From Myxococcales bacterium (GTDB taxonomy: Bacteria > Myxococcota_A > Polyangia > Polyangiales > Polyangiaceae): a stretch of 64,000 nt of DNA. Below the pieces are notes generated by a model. That model did no database searches, had not been told where the DNA came from, and worked only from the letters and a program-made list of their open reading frames with translations. Positions 1-8,666 of the stretch are shown here, one piece after another. The DNA is taken from NCBI GenBank assembly GCA_016706225.1, contig JADJKB010000025.1:682001-746000 (forward strand), read 5' to 3'. The position numbers were made by a program, and so were the translations under genes. Positions within the stretch are counted from its first letter, which is position 1. Each line of letters starts with the position of its first letter.

Positions 1-945
1 CACCAGGCGCTGTGTGCCCTTGGCCGGACCCGTGAGCTGAGCGCGTACGGGGATCTCGTAGCGTCGAATGCCGCTCTCATTCTTGGGAACGACACGACCG
101 TCCACGATCAGAGAGACGTCGGGTCTTGCGTCTGCCACGAGGGCGAGGGTGGGCTCGGGATGCGACAGCCCCGCCTGATCGGCACTGACCACGAAGTCGA
201 CCTCGTACTCGACCTCTTCCTGGCGCGAGCTGGTCTGCCCCGGCGCGTGAACGGTGACCGCGGCGCGGTTGCGCCCGAGGGGTAGGGGCGGCGTGAGCCT
301 GAGGACGGCCCGCCCAGCCTTGACGATCGCGCTGTTGGCGCCGAGCTCCAGCTGGGTACCGTCCGCGCATTTGGGACACGCGATCTGGAGCTCGGGCTGC
401 CCACCAGCGTCGAAGCGCGGCTCACCGGAGAGCGTGGGCTGGCGTTTCACGAGCAGCGCCACGCTGCCCGCCGCGAGCAGCGCGAGGGCGAAGGCGGAGA
501 GCAGCACGGGTGTGCGACGCCAGATTGGACGGGCTGTGCCGTCGGCAGCGATCGCCCCGGACGCGCTCGTCGAGTCGAGGCGGGGCCGCAGTCGCTTGCG
601 CAGCTCCTTGCCGGCCTCGTCGAGCTCAGCCGCCACTTCGGCGGGATCGCGCCGAGGGCGTCGGCGCGGGCGCGGCTCCACGGCGGCCCGGGGTGGGCGT
701 TGGCTCTCGCGCGGAGCGGGGATGGGCTCGGCCACGTCACGGCTGGGAGCCGAACGCGCGGCCACGGGAAGGGGACCATCGAGCGGGATGCCGCTGCCCA
801 GCACCAGTGTCCCGGTCGCCAGCGGGCGCTCCCCCGCGCTCCCGAGCGCAGCCGTCTCGCGGTTGTCGGGGTTTGGAGCCCCGCAAGTGGGGCAGGCGGC
901 GGCGCCCTCTTCCGACACTGCACCGCAGCGCAGACACGCGGCCAT
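1..945 (-). CDS. Zinc-ribbon single-pass membrane protein, 3' end cut by the window
   Basis: The frame is open from an ATG at 945 to the window edge, giving 315 codons without a stop. A zinc ribbon opens the protein, with Cys at residues 4, 7, 18 and 21 (CLRC...CPTC). A Pro/Arg-rich linker follows, then one membrane helix near residues 144-166. The remaining part of about 150 residues contains a CPKC pair near 186 and looks like a beta-rich extracytoplasmic domain. Zinc ribbon, linker and one helix is a common plan for myxobacterial regulatory or envelope proteins. I cannot assign a function. A TATAGT box lies 9 nt before the ATG and there is no ribosome-binding site. The gene diverges from hisF across a roughly 200-bp GC-rich gap. 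Confidence 0.72.
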   Translation of the reverse strand, partial: MAACLRCGAVSEEGAAACPTCGAPNPDNRETAALGSAGERPLATGTLVLGSGIPLDGPLPVAARSAPSRDVAEPIPAPRESQRPPRAAVEPRPRRRPRRDPAEVAAELDEAGKELRKRLRPRLDSTSASGAIAADGTARPIWRRTPVLLSAFALALLAAGSVALLVKRQPTLSGEPRFDAGGQPELQIACPKCADGTQLELGANSAIVKAGRAVLRLTPPLPLGRNRAAVTVHAPGQTSSRQEEVEYEVDFVVSADQAGLSHPEPTLALVADARPDVSLIVDGRVVPKNESGIRRYEIPVRAQLTGPAKGTQRLV

Positions 946-954
946 TGGCTTCGG

Positions 955-960
955 ACTATA
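955..960 (-). promoter_or_regulatory. -10-like TATAGT box, near-leaderless start
   Basis: Read on the minus strand this is TATAGT, ending 9 nt before the ATG of the zinc-ribbon gene. A transcript starting 6-7 nt downstream would have almost no leader. No Shine-Dalgarno sequence is visible. Confidence 0.4.
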
Positions 961-1146
961 ACCGACGCGCGGGCCCGCGGGGGGCCGCGGGAGGCCCGAT
1001 TTCCCGGATTGCCTGGCGCGGCCGAGCTCCGGGGACCGCGTCCAGCGCGGCCCGCGCGGCGCCAGCGCCTGCCGGGGGGGCGGGGCGGCCGAGTCGCAAG
1101 GCATTTGTCCAGAAATCCGCCGGTCCGCTATGGGGCATCAGATCCC

Positions 1147-1914
1147 ATGTTGGCCAAGCGCATCATTCCCTGCCTCGACGTCCGTGACGGTCGGGTGGTG
1201 AAGGGCGTCAACTTCGTGGGCATTCGCGACGCCGGGGACCCGGTCGAGTGCGCGCGACGGTACGACGCTGCGGGGGCGGACGAGATCACGTTCCTCGACA
1301 TCACCGCTTCGCACGAGCGAAGAAGTGCGCTGCTCTCGGTCATCGAGCGCACGGCAGACGTCGTGTTCGCACCGCTGACAGTGGGTGGCGGAGTGCGCGT
1401 CGGCGAAGACGTACGGGATCTGCTGCACGCCGGCGCGGACAAGGTCAGCGTGAACACCGCTGCGGTCGAGCGTCCCGAGCTGGTTGCCGAAATAGCATCC
1501 GCTTGGGGTTCGCAGGCCGTCGTGATTGCGATCGACGCCAAACGCCGGGCCGCGGGCGGCTTCGAGGTCTACACCCACGGCGGGCGCCGCGCGACGGGCC
1601 TCGATGCACTCGAGTGGGCCGAGCGTTCAGTCGAGCTGGGGGCGGGGGAGATCTTGCTCACGAGCATGGACCGCGACGGCACGCGGCAAGGTTACGACAT
1701 CGAGTTGCTACGGGCGGTGGCGGACGTGGTGTCCGTGCCGGTCATTGCATCCGGCGGGGTTGGAACGCTCGAGCACTTGCTCGAGGGTTTGAAAGAGGGC
1801 GGGGCCGATGCGGCGCTCGCGGCTTCGATTTTCCACGACGGCGTCCACACGATCGACGAGGCGAAGGCGTTTCTTCGCGCTCACGGCGTGCTGGTACGCG
1901 GAGGTGAGGCATGA
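1147..1914 (+). CDS. hisF: Imidazole glycerol phosphate synthase cyclase subunit HisF
   Basis: HisF is the (beta-alpha)8 cyclase subunit of IGP synthase. It converts PRFAR and the ammonia delivered by HisH into IGP and AICAR in histidine synthesis, in the cytoplasm. The 255-residue length is normal. The start MLAKRIIPCLD is family-typical and fixes the ATG. The two catalytic aspartates fall at D11 and D130 (AIDAKR), as in well-studied HisF enzymes, and the phosphate-binding TVGGG and ASGGVG loops are intact. No other his gene is nearby, so the pathway genes are dispersed or lie outside the window. Its stop overlaps the next start (ATGA), so translation of the following unrelated-looking gene is probably coupled. 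Confidence 0.97.
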   Translation: MLAKRIIPCLDVRDGRVVKGVNFVGIRDAGDPVECARRYDAAGADEITFLDITASHERRSALLSVIERTADVVFAPLTVGGGVRVGEDVRDLLHAGADKVSVNTAAVERPELVAEIASAWGSQAVVIAIDAKRRAAGGFEVYTHGGRRATGLDALEWAERSVELGAGEILLTSMDRDGTRQGYDIELLRAVADVVSVPVIASGGVGTLEHLLEGLKEGGADAALAASIFHDGVHTIDEAKAFLRAHGVLVRGGEA

Positions 1915-4022
1915 CCGTCAAGCTGCACGAGATCATGGGCGCTGCACACGCACGAAGTGCGTCATTGGCCGCAGAGGTAGCGGGTTATCTGATCCTGGCG
2001 ACGGCCGATCAGGTGGCGGGCGCACCTCGCAGCGTGGGCTTCGGCGACGTGGGGCTGTCCGAAGAAGGCCAGGTGAAGATCACCGGAGGCTCACCCGCGG
2101 AGGATGAACACGCCGAGCAGGTACTCAGAGAGATGCTCGGGTTGATGCTGCTCGAAGCCAGCTCGGTCACGCCGGGGCTGCTGCGCGCGGCGCATAAATC
2201 CAGCGGGTCGGGGGTGGAGGCGGTGATTCGAGAGATCGAGGTCGCGCTGGTTCCGGTCAATCGCGCGGCCGCGCGCCGGGCGCTGGCGCGACTCTATCGC
2301 GATGTCGTGCGGGCCCGCGACGCCGGACGTTTGCCCGCCTGGAGCCCTCCGAGCGCCAAACCGGAGCGTCCCGTGGCCGAGCCGCCGAGGGTGAGCGAGT
2401 CCCAGAGCCCAATGGCGCCCTCGCCGCGAACCGAGCCCGAGCCTCACGAGCTCTCCGCGAGCGTTGATCTGCCCTCGGTGCTGGCTCGACAGAGTGAGCC
2501 CCCCGCGGCGCCGGTGCGCTCGGGTGCTGCGCTGCCCGTTGCTGTGGTGCAGTGGCCCGTCCAGTCCGAGCTCGCTGATGCAGAGGAGCTGCTCACGCGA
2601 ATTCCGGTCTTCGTCGAGGAGCCCGTCGAAGCGATGGCGGCCATTCCCTTCGTGCCCGATCTCGAGGTGCCTGCGAGTCCCGGCGCGCCGACGACACAAG
2701 CGCGTGTCGCCGCCGAGCAGATCACCGTGCCGCAGCCGCGGGTCAAACCGAAGCAGCAGCAAGCGGTGTTCGCGTCGCAACCGGCCGAGGGCACGACGGC
2801 GCGCACGCCGGTCTTCGGCACGGGCGTGGCAGTGACTGGCGCACCCGAGAGCCTTGGCCCTCTCGAGATCTCCGAGCCAACTCCGGGCGTGCTGACGTTG
2901 GTCGCCGACGACGCCACCGAGCGCATGCCGCCGGTCATTGAGCTGACCGGGGATTTCGCCGGACGCCCGCAGACTCCTCCGCCGGGCTTCGCTCGCAGCG
3001 ACTCGTCCCCAAGCGACGCGCCCGCCGAGCTTCAAACGGTGGATCCACCGCCGGCCTCACGCTCACCGGTGAGCCGCGCCGAGGCTGAGACCCTCGAGGG
3101 GCCCGCGATCGAGGCGAGCGCGCCGCTGACTCCGCCGCCGTCCGCGCCCGCCGCTGAGGTGTCGAGCGCGCCGCTGACTCCGCCGCCGTCCGCGCCCGCC
3201 GCTGAGGTGTCGAGCGCGCCGCTGGCTCCGTCGCCGTCCGCGCCCGCCGCCGAGGTGTCGCCTCTTGCTGCGGAGGTCGGCTGGAGCCTCGCTGTGCCTT
3301 CCGCGTCTCCGCCGCCCGCGCGCGCGCTGCCGATCCCCGAAAATCTGCCGCCGCGTCCACCCCGCCACGAGTACGCACCGCCGCGCTACGCACCGAGGCG
3401 AAGCGACATCGACGAGCTGCTGTCCGGCTTTGGCGTAGCCGGGCGCATGAGCGACCGCGAGCTTTGCTCGGATCTGAAGACGCTGGCCGGGGTCGACGCG
3501 ACGGCTCGACCGCCCGAGGTCGTCGAGCTGAGCGAGACACCGCCACCCGTGGCGGTCTGCGAGGTCGACGCCGGGGCGGTGCCGAAGGCTGCCGCGAGCG
3601 AAGGTTCCAGCGCCCGAGTGCTCGCCGGCGCAGTGTCAGCCGCGCTGATCGTCGCCGGGATCGGTCTCGGCAGCATCCCGACCCGCGGTGCCGAGTCCGA
3701 GTCGGTCGCGGCGGCTGCAGCGGTTCCAATCATGGAACCTTCGGAGCCCCGGGCGGCGTGCACGGCGGAGCTGACGGTCCGTCAGGTGCCGGAGCGCGGA
3801 CGCCCGCGCGTCCGAACGGGCCCCGACGGGAGTGTCGTCAGCCCCAGCCGGATCGTGGGGCGGGACGCCGTCTTCGAAGGCCTCAGTTGTCGCCAGAGCG
3901 CCGAGGTCACCGTGGAGCTTCCGGGCCGCGCGCGCTGGGTACGGATCCCGATCAGCGCCGAGTCGCTCTCTCCGAGCGCGGACGCCCCGAGCCTCGTGCG
4001 TTACACCGTCGCGGTGCGCTGA
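1911..4022 (+). CDS. Pro/Ala-rich membrane protein with internal 16-residue repeats
   Basis: This 703-residue protein has no recognised family. The first 145 residues form an Ala/Leu-rich, mostly helical domain. Residues 150-560 are low-complexity Pro/Ala/Glu and include three tandem 16-residue repeats at about 404-451. One membrane helix follows near 568-590, and the last 110 residues look like a compact beta domain with two Cys. This layout fits a cytoplasmic helical domain tethered by a long linker to a periplasmic domain. The start overlaps the hisF stop by 4 nt, so the two are translationally coupled although no role in histidine synthesis is evident. Confidence 0.8.
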   Translation: MTVKLHEIMGAAHARSASLAAEVAGYLILATADQVAGAPRSVGFGDVGLSEEGQVKITGGSPAEDEHAEQVLREMLGLMLLEASSVTPGLLRAAHKSSGSGVEAVIREIEVALVPVNRAAARRALARLYRDVVRARDAGRLPAWSPPSAKPERPVAEPPRVSESQSPMAPSPRTEPEPHELSASVDLPSVLARQSEPPAAPVRSGAALPVAVVQWPVQSELADAEELLTRIPVFVEEPVEAMAAIPFVPDLEVPASPGAPTTQARVAAEQITVPQPRVKPKQQQAVFASQPAEGTTARTPVFGTGVAVTGAPESLGPLEISEPTPGVLTLVADDATERMPPVIELTGDFAGRPQTPPPGFARSDSSPSDAPAELQTVDPPPASRSPVSRAEAETLEGPAIEASAPLTPPPSAPAAEVSSAPLTPPPSAPAAEVSSAPLAPSPSAPAAEVSPLAAEVGWSLAVPSASPPPARALPIPENLPPRPPRHEYAPPRYAPRRSDIDELLSGFGVAGRMSDRELCSDLKTLAGVDATARPPEVVELSETPPPVAVCEVDAGAVPKAAASEGSSARVLAGAVSAALIVAGIGLGSIPTRGAESESVAAAAAVPIMEPSEPRAACTAELTVRQVPERGRPRVRTGPDGSVVSPSRIVGRDAVFEGLSCRQSAEVTVELPGRARWVRIPISAESLSPSADAPSLVRYTVAVR
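3120..3263 (+). repeat. Three tandem 48-bp in-frame repeats
   Basis: Three consecutive 48-bp units each encode a 16-residue Pro/Ala-rich block (APLTPPPSAPAAEVSS type). The first two are almost identical and the third has drifted slightly. The reading frame is kept, so copy number can change without breaking the protein. Confidence 0.9.
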
Positions 4023-4099
4023 GGCGGCGGAGCGCCGGGAAAAAGCCGGCCTTCTTCGGCGTTGCAGGGCGCCGGGGCGCCATGCCATCCTCTCGCCCC

Positions 4100-4483
4100 A
4101 TGCACGACCAGAACATGGCCATCCTCAAGGGCCTAGTGAGTGTGGCTTGGGCCGACGGGCGTGTCGCGGACGAAGAGCTCGAGGTCATCGAGGCGCTGCT
4201 CGACGCGTTCGGAGCGAGCACCAGCGAGGCTCACGAGCTGCGCACGTACGCAAAGACCCCAAAAACGGTGGATGACATTCCACTCACTGATCTGAGCTAC
4301 GACGACCGTCGTGTACTGCTCCAGCACGCGGTGTTGCTGACGTACATCGACGGAGAGCAGCACGAGCAAGAGAAGAAGCTGCTGGAAGACTTGTGCGAGA
4401 AGCTGCGGATCCCTTCCCAAGAGGCCAAGGGCATCGTCGAGACGGCCTCCGAGCGCGCCAAGGGTTTCCTGAACCTGCTCTGA
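4100..4483 (+). CDS. TerB-like (tellurite resistance/DUF533 type) protein
   Basis: A 127-residue all-helical acidic protein. It carries the TerB-type pattern of two paired acidic motifs: AWADGRVADEELEVIE near the N-terminus and a similar TYIDGEQHEQEKKLL in the second half. In TerB these acidic motifs bind metal. No ter operon is present, so a direct role in tellurite resistance is not supported. I chose ATG 4100 because homology begins immediately after it. An in-frame ATG at 4082 would add six residues. The gene converges on the response regulator at 4561. Confidence 0.75.
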   Translation: MHDQNMAILKGLVSVAWADGRVADEELEVIEALLDAFGASTSEAHELRTYAKTPKTVDDIPLTDLSYDDRRVLLQHAVLLTYIDGEQHEQEKKLLEDLCEKLRIPSQEAKGIVETASERAKGFLNLL

Positions 4484-4507
4484 GCAGGCGGGTCGGATCG
4501 TTTCCGC

Positions 4508-4526
4508 AAGGGCCGTCTGCCCTTTT
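4508..4526. terminator. Possible hairpin terminator between convergent genes
   Basis: AAGGGC and GCCCTT arms (4508-4513 and 4519-4524) enclose a 5-nt loop and are followed by TT. The hairpin sits between two convergent stops. The stem is short and the T-run weak. Confidence 0.35.
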
Positions 4527-4560
4527 CGGATCGCGCAAGCCCCGGGCTCGGCCCGCGGAC

Positions 4561-4938
4561 TCAGGTCGCGGTTTGCGCGGCCTTCAAGCGCTCGATTTCC
4601 TTGAGCAGCGCGATCGGGCTGAAGGGTTTGGTGTAGTAGGCGGAGGCGCCGGCGTCGGCGGCTTTGCGCCGCGAGTCCGGATCGTCGAGCGCGCTGATGA
4701 TCACCACGGGCACGTTGCGTGTGCCTGGATCGGAGCGCAACCGCTGGCAGACCTCGAAACCGTCGTACTGCCCCGGCAGCATCAAATCCAGGAGCACCAG
4801 GTCGAACGTCTGCGTCATGAACGCATCAATCGCTTTGGCGCCATTTGCGACCGCGGTGACCTCATAGCCCCGCGCCTGAATCAGGGCCTCGATCATCCGT
4901 CGGATCGAGTCCTGATCTTCGACGACCAAAATACGCAT
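4561..4938 (-). CDS. Single-domain response regulator (CheY-like receiver)
   Basis: This 125-residue receiver domain has no output domain. The acidic pocket (E7, D8), the phosphoacceptor D51 in LLDLMLPG, the switch residue S82 and the conserved K104 in TKPF are all present, so it should be phosphorylatable. It lies 64 bp downstream of the degenerate histidine-kinase-like gene at 5003-6382 on the same strand, which suggests the two act together. Being output-less, it probably signals by protein contact, as CheY or DivK do. Confidence 0.92.
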   Translation of the reverse strand: MRILVVEDQDSIRRMIEALIQARGYEVTAVANGAKAIDAFMTQTFDLVLLDLMLPGQYDGFEVCQRLRSDPGTRNVPVVIISALDDPDSRRKAADAGASAYYTKPFSPIALLKEIERLKAAQTAT

Positions 4939-5002
4939 GCTCCAGTGAGCATAGCCCAGCGGGCCGCGGGTTTGGAAAGCGTGTTCGCGCGACGTGCGCG
5001 GA

Positions 5003-6382
5003 TTAGTTGATGAACAGCACGACTTCGCAGCGCCCGGATGGGGTTTCCCCGAGCGAGAGCGAGGCGCCGAGCACGGGGGCCGCAACCTCCGCCACGAGCA
5101 ACCAGAGCCCCTCGGGGCGCCCAAATGCGGTTGGATCGGTGCGGCGTCTGAGGACGTCATCGCGGGCCGGCGCAGGAACTGCCGGGCCGCCGTCTTCGAT
5201 CGCCAGCGCGAAGGCGCTCTCGTGGACCGTGAGGCGCAGGGTCACCTGGCCGTCTCGCGGAGTGGCTGCGATCGCGTGATCGATCAAGCTGCGCGCGATC
5301 AGCGAGAACGTCTCGACCCGCGTCGACAGCTCACTCGCGTCGGGTGCGATGACCTCGACCTGAACGCCGTGCCGGGACGCGCGGGTATCCGCCTGAGCGG
5401 CCAGCTCGCGCAGCGTCGCCGCCAAGTCCACGACGCGCTCGGCTTCGCCCAAGGGGCACGCGGCGAGGCGATCGAGCTCGGCGAAGACCTCTTGCACCCC
5501 CGAGATCCGCCGCGTCAGCCGCTCGCTGAGCTCCGACTCGGCGTCCAGGGCGTGCGACGCATCGGCAACGTCGGTTCGGGTCTGGTCGAGCCAGCCACGC
5601 ATCATACGAGTGAGGGCGCTGGACGTGCTGACCAGGAGCTCCAGGCGATCACTGCCGGCGGGGGGGGGCACCGACGCCGCGCGCGGCTCGCTGGGTAGAC
5701 TCTTGGTGTCCGCGAAGGCTGCCGCAAGCTCGCGGGCGTAGGCTTCGCCGAGCTGCTGGGCCTGCTCGAGCTCCCGGCGGAGCTCGGCCATTTCGTCCGT
5801 CGCGCGGTCCGCCGGCAAGAGCAGCGTCTCGGTTCCACCCTCGAGCTCGAGGCGCCCGCCGTGGCGCGTTGCCATGCGGCTGAGCCAACGCCGCTCGAGC
5901 TCGGCGGTGGCGGAGCTATCGGGGCCGAGCTCGACGCTGATGCGGACCCAGTCGCCGTCCCGCTTGATCTCGACGTCCGTGCGCGCCGACTCACTGTCCA
6001 CTGGACTCGAGTTGGTCTGGCTCACCAACAGGTGGATCATGCGCCGGAGCTCTTGCTCCTCACCGAACACTTCCGTGCCGGCGCCGGTCTCCATCGCGAC
6101 TCGCGCGTTCGGCATCACCTCGCAGACCAGGGCGGCCAGATCGATCCGGCCGCGGCGCGCGGCGACGCGCGAACCCATCTGCAACTCACCGAGCCGGGCG
6201 ATGGCCTCGTCGAGCGTGTCGAGGTTGGTCTCGACGGCTGGCGCCGTGCGGATCTCGATCGGTGGCCCCGGCGGCGGCTGCGTGAGCTGCTGAACGCCCT
6301 GCCGCAGGGCGCGTGCAGCGCCGCGGGCTTCTTGGGCCAAGAGCCAGCTCAGCTCTTGGCGGGTGAGGCGTTCCTGGGACAA
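5003..6382 (-). CDS. Soluble histidine-kinase-like protein with two degenerate ATPase regions
   Basis: The 459-residue protein has no membrane segment. Residues about 60-200 look like a degenerate GHKL ATPase fold, with an N-box-like stretch EEQELRRMIHLLVSQ. A helical coiled region lies near 200-310, and a second GHKL-like domain runs near 320-459 (IARSLIDHAIAATP, AIEDGGPAV, GLWLLVAEVA). I see no HExxxP-type phosphoacceptor histidine in the helical part, so autophosphorylation in the usual way is doubtful. The receiver gene at 4561 follows directly. It may bind ATP or act as a phosphatase or scaffold for that receiver. It diverges from the lipoprotein gene at 6486. Confidence 0.7.
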   Translation of the reverse strand: MSQERLTRQELSWLLAQEARGAARALRQGVQQLTQPPPGPPIEIRTAPAVETNLDTLDEAIARLGELQMGSRVAARRGRIDLAALVCEVMPNARVAMETGAGTEVFGEEQELRRMIHLLVSQTNSSPVDSESARTDVEIKRDGDWVRISVELGPDSSATAELERRWLSRMATRHGGRLELEGGTETLLLPADRATDEMAELRRELEQAQQLGEAYARELAAAFADTKSLPSEPRAASVPPPAGSDRLELLVSTSSALTRMMRGWLDQTRTDVADASHALDAESELSERLTRRISGVQEVFAELDRLAACPLGEAERVVDLAATLRELAAQADTRASRHGVQVEVIAPDASELSTRVETFSLIARSLIDHAIAATPRDGQVTLRLTVHESAFALAIEDGGPAVPAPARDDVLRRRTDPTAFGRPEGLWLLVAEVAAPVLGASLSLGETPSGRCEVVLFIN

Positions 6383-6485
6383 GCGGAGCCGGCATCATGC
6401 CACGCTCCGCCCGCTGTTGCTATCGCGACCTCGGCCAGCAGGCCGGGGCGCGGCAGACCGAGCGGGACGCGCTAGCATGGGGCCG

Positions 6486-8639
6486 ATGCGACCCCGTCCC
6501 GTGGCGCGTGCCCTCGCCCTCTCCGTCGTGATCGCCGGTGCAGGGCTTGCGGCGGTGAGCGGCTGCGGGAGCTCTTCGGTGCCGAGCCCCTTCAAAGAAG
6601 ACGCCGGCGCCGACGTGGATGCCGCCGAAGGGGGGGGCGACAGCGCCGATGTGATCGATCCACTGCTCGGGCCCCCGTGCGTCGACGACCCCCAGTGCGA
6701 CGACGGCATCGATTGCACGTTCGACGCCTGTGATCAGACGCTCGGACGCTGTCGCTTCACTCCCGACGACTCGACCTGCCAGGACAGTGTGTTCTGCGAC
6801 GGGCTCGAGGTGTGTGATCCGAAGCTCGGCTGTCGTGAAGGTACCGCGATCGCGTGCGACGACAACGCAACCTGCACCATCGATACCTGCATCGAGGCGA
6901 GCAAGAGTTGCATCAACGAGGCGCGCGACGTCGACGGCGATGGCGACCCGGATTGGAGCTGCGGCGGCAGCGACTGCAACGACACCGATCCAGCCGTCTC
7001 CGGCAAGCAGTCCGAGATCTGCGGCAACTCCGCCGACGACGACTGCGACGGGGCGGTGGACGAGGCCGGCTGTGTCTCACCCAAATACGACAAGTGCGCC
7101 GACGCATTGAAGATCGAGAAGTCCGGACAGTACGTGATGTCGCTGACCGCCGCCGCGAGTGACTATGCCGCGAGCTGTGCGACCTCGGGTGCCGCGGATC
7201 GAGACGTGGTCGCGGCGATCATCGTGCCGCCCGGGCCAGCCATGGACGTGGACGTGATCGCGACGGCGGGCGCGGGGACGCTGGCTCTCGCCAGTGTCGC
7301 CCAGTGCGGCGTTGCCGGGACCGAGACTGCGTGCGGCGCCGGCTACTCTCTGGAAAAGGGCGGCGTGATGGCGCGAGTGCGGTTGCGCTCCCTCAGCCCC
7401 GGCGCCCATCCGCTCTACGTCTTCGGGCAGGCCGGCAACGTCACCTTGAAGGTCAGCTATCAGCCTGCCAGCACACAACCGACGAACGAGACCTGCGGCA
7501 CCGCGTTGCCAGTCGTGCCCGGGGTCTCGGTCAAGGCCAGCGTGATCGACGCGGTGGAAGACCTGAGCAGCGTCTGCGACGCGCCGCTCGGGGAGCTCAC
7601 CTACGAGGTCACGCTGACCGAGCCCCGGGACGTACACGTCTGGGCGACGTCACTCGATGGCCTGGGCAAACCCGCCGTCGCGCTGTGGCAACCCGACTGC
7701 AGCGACAAGAAACAGGAGCTCGGCTGCAACGTCGCCACCCAGGCGCATGTCTTCGAGCGAGCGCTGCCCGCGGGCAAATACGTCGTAGCCCTGTCGGCCA
7801 CGGTGCCCAGCGATCTGGATCTCTTGGTCGAGCTGTTCCCGCCGACGGCCGAGCCCGCTGACGAGACGTGTGCGAGTGGAGCTGTGCTCGTCGCAAACCA
7901 GAGTGTCGCCGTGCCGCTGTCAGGGCACACTGACGACGTGAGTCTGGGTTGCATGGCGGGCGCCATCGACGCCGTGTATTCCCTCGACCTCCCCGTCGCG
8001 AGTGACGTGCTGCTGGTCGGCCGCATCTCGGACAATGACACCGGCGGGGTGTCGCTGGTGAAGCCGGCGTGCGCGACCAAGTCGGACACCATCGTGTGTG
8101 GAGTGTCCCCTCAGACCCCCGTTCGCGCCCGCGCCCACAAGGTCGCCGCCGGAAGCTACCGGGTCGTGATCGAGACCACCAACGCCGCCCCCACGATCCT
8201 GAGCGCGTTCACGCGGCCGCAGACGCCGCCGATCTTGGTGCCGTTCGCGGATACCTGCGCGACCGCCGTGAAGGTGCCGCCAGCTGGAGGATTCTTCCAA
8301 GGCAACACCGCCAACGCCAACGCCGACTACGACGCCGGGTGTGATCTCGGGAGCCAGGGCCCAGGAGGCGCGCCCGAGCAGATGCTGCGCCTCGATCTGA
8401 CCAAGAAGAAACGCGTCGTCCTGGATATGAAGGGCAGTGCTTACAGCACGCTGCTCGTGGTGCGGAGGGCCGAGGGCTGCCCCGGGCCCGAGGTCACGAA
8501 GGCCTGCGCGGCGGGGTACTACCCGGACAAGAGTTTCCTCGACCTGACCCTCGACGCGGGTTCCTACTTCGTCCAAGTCGACGGCTATGCAGGCAATTCC
8601 GGGCAGTGGTTCCTGGATGTCTTCGTTGTCGATCCTTGA
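6486..8639 (+). CDS. Large secreted lipoprotein with MopE-like metal-binding motif
   Basis: The start MRPRP... gives a type II signal peptide with lipobox VSGC (C27), so this is an envelope lipoprotein of 717 residues. An alternative ATG lies 9 nt upstream. Residues about 55-190 are Cys-rich and contain Asp/Cys repeats of the type DVDGDGDP...DCNDTDP...DDDCDGAVDEAGC. This is the MopE-like putative metal-binding motif common in myxobacterial surface proteins. The rest consists of several repeated beta domains, each beginning near a conserved ETC or DTC Cys motif (about residues 340, 460 and 590). These resemble the pre-peptidase C-terminal fold. A surface adhesion or ligand-binding role is plausible but unproven. 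Confidence 0.8.
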   Translation: MRPRPVARALALSVVIAGAGLAAVSGCGSSSVPSPFKEDAGADVDAAEGGGDSADVIDPLLGPPCVDDPQCDDGIDCTFDACDQTLGRCRFTPDDSTCQDSVFCDGLEVCDPKLGCREGTAIACDDNATCTIDTCIEASKSCINEARDVDGDGDPDWSCGGSDCNDTDPAVSGKQSEICGNSADDDCDGAVDEAGCVSPKYDKCADALKIEKSGQYVMSLTAAASDYAASCATSGAADRDVVAAIIVPPGPAMDVDVIATAGAGTLALASVAQCGVAGTETACGAGYSLEKGGVMARVRLRSLSPGAHPLYVFGQAGNVTLKVSYQPASTQPTNETCGTALPVVPGVSVKASVIDAVEDLSSVCDAPLGELTYEVTLTEPRDVHVWATSLDGLGKPAVALWQPDCSDKKQELGCNVATQAHVFERALPAGKYVVALSATVPSDLDLLVELFPPTAEPADETCASGAVLVANQSVAVPLSGHTDDVSLGCMAGAIDAVYSLDLPVASDVLLVGRISDNDTGGVSLVKPACATKSDTIVCGVSPQTPVRARAHKVAAGSYRVVIETTNAAPTILSAFTRPQTPPILVPFADTCATAVKVPPAGGFFQGNTANANADYDAGCDLGSQGPGGAPEQMLRLDLTKKKRVVLDMKGSAYSTLLVVRRAEGCPGPEVTKACAAGYYPDKSFLDLTLDAGSYFVQVDGYAGNSGQWFLDVFVVDP

Positions 8640-8652
8640 GCCGAAGATTCGG

Positions 8653-8658
8653 TATGCT
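8653..8658 (+). promoter_or_regulatory. -10-like TATGCT box
   Basis: TATGCT ends 8 nt before the ATG of the SRPBCC gene. The same GGTATGCT element occurs just upstream of the kinase gene (52847-52852) and upstream of the gene at 36361. It is compatible with a leaderless or very short-leader transcript. Confidence 0.35.
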
Positions 8659-8666
8659 GTCCGCCG

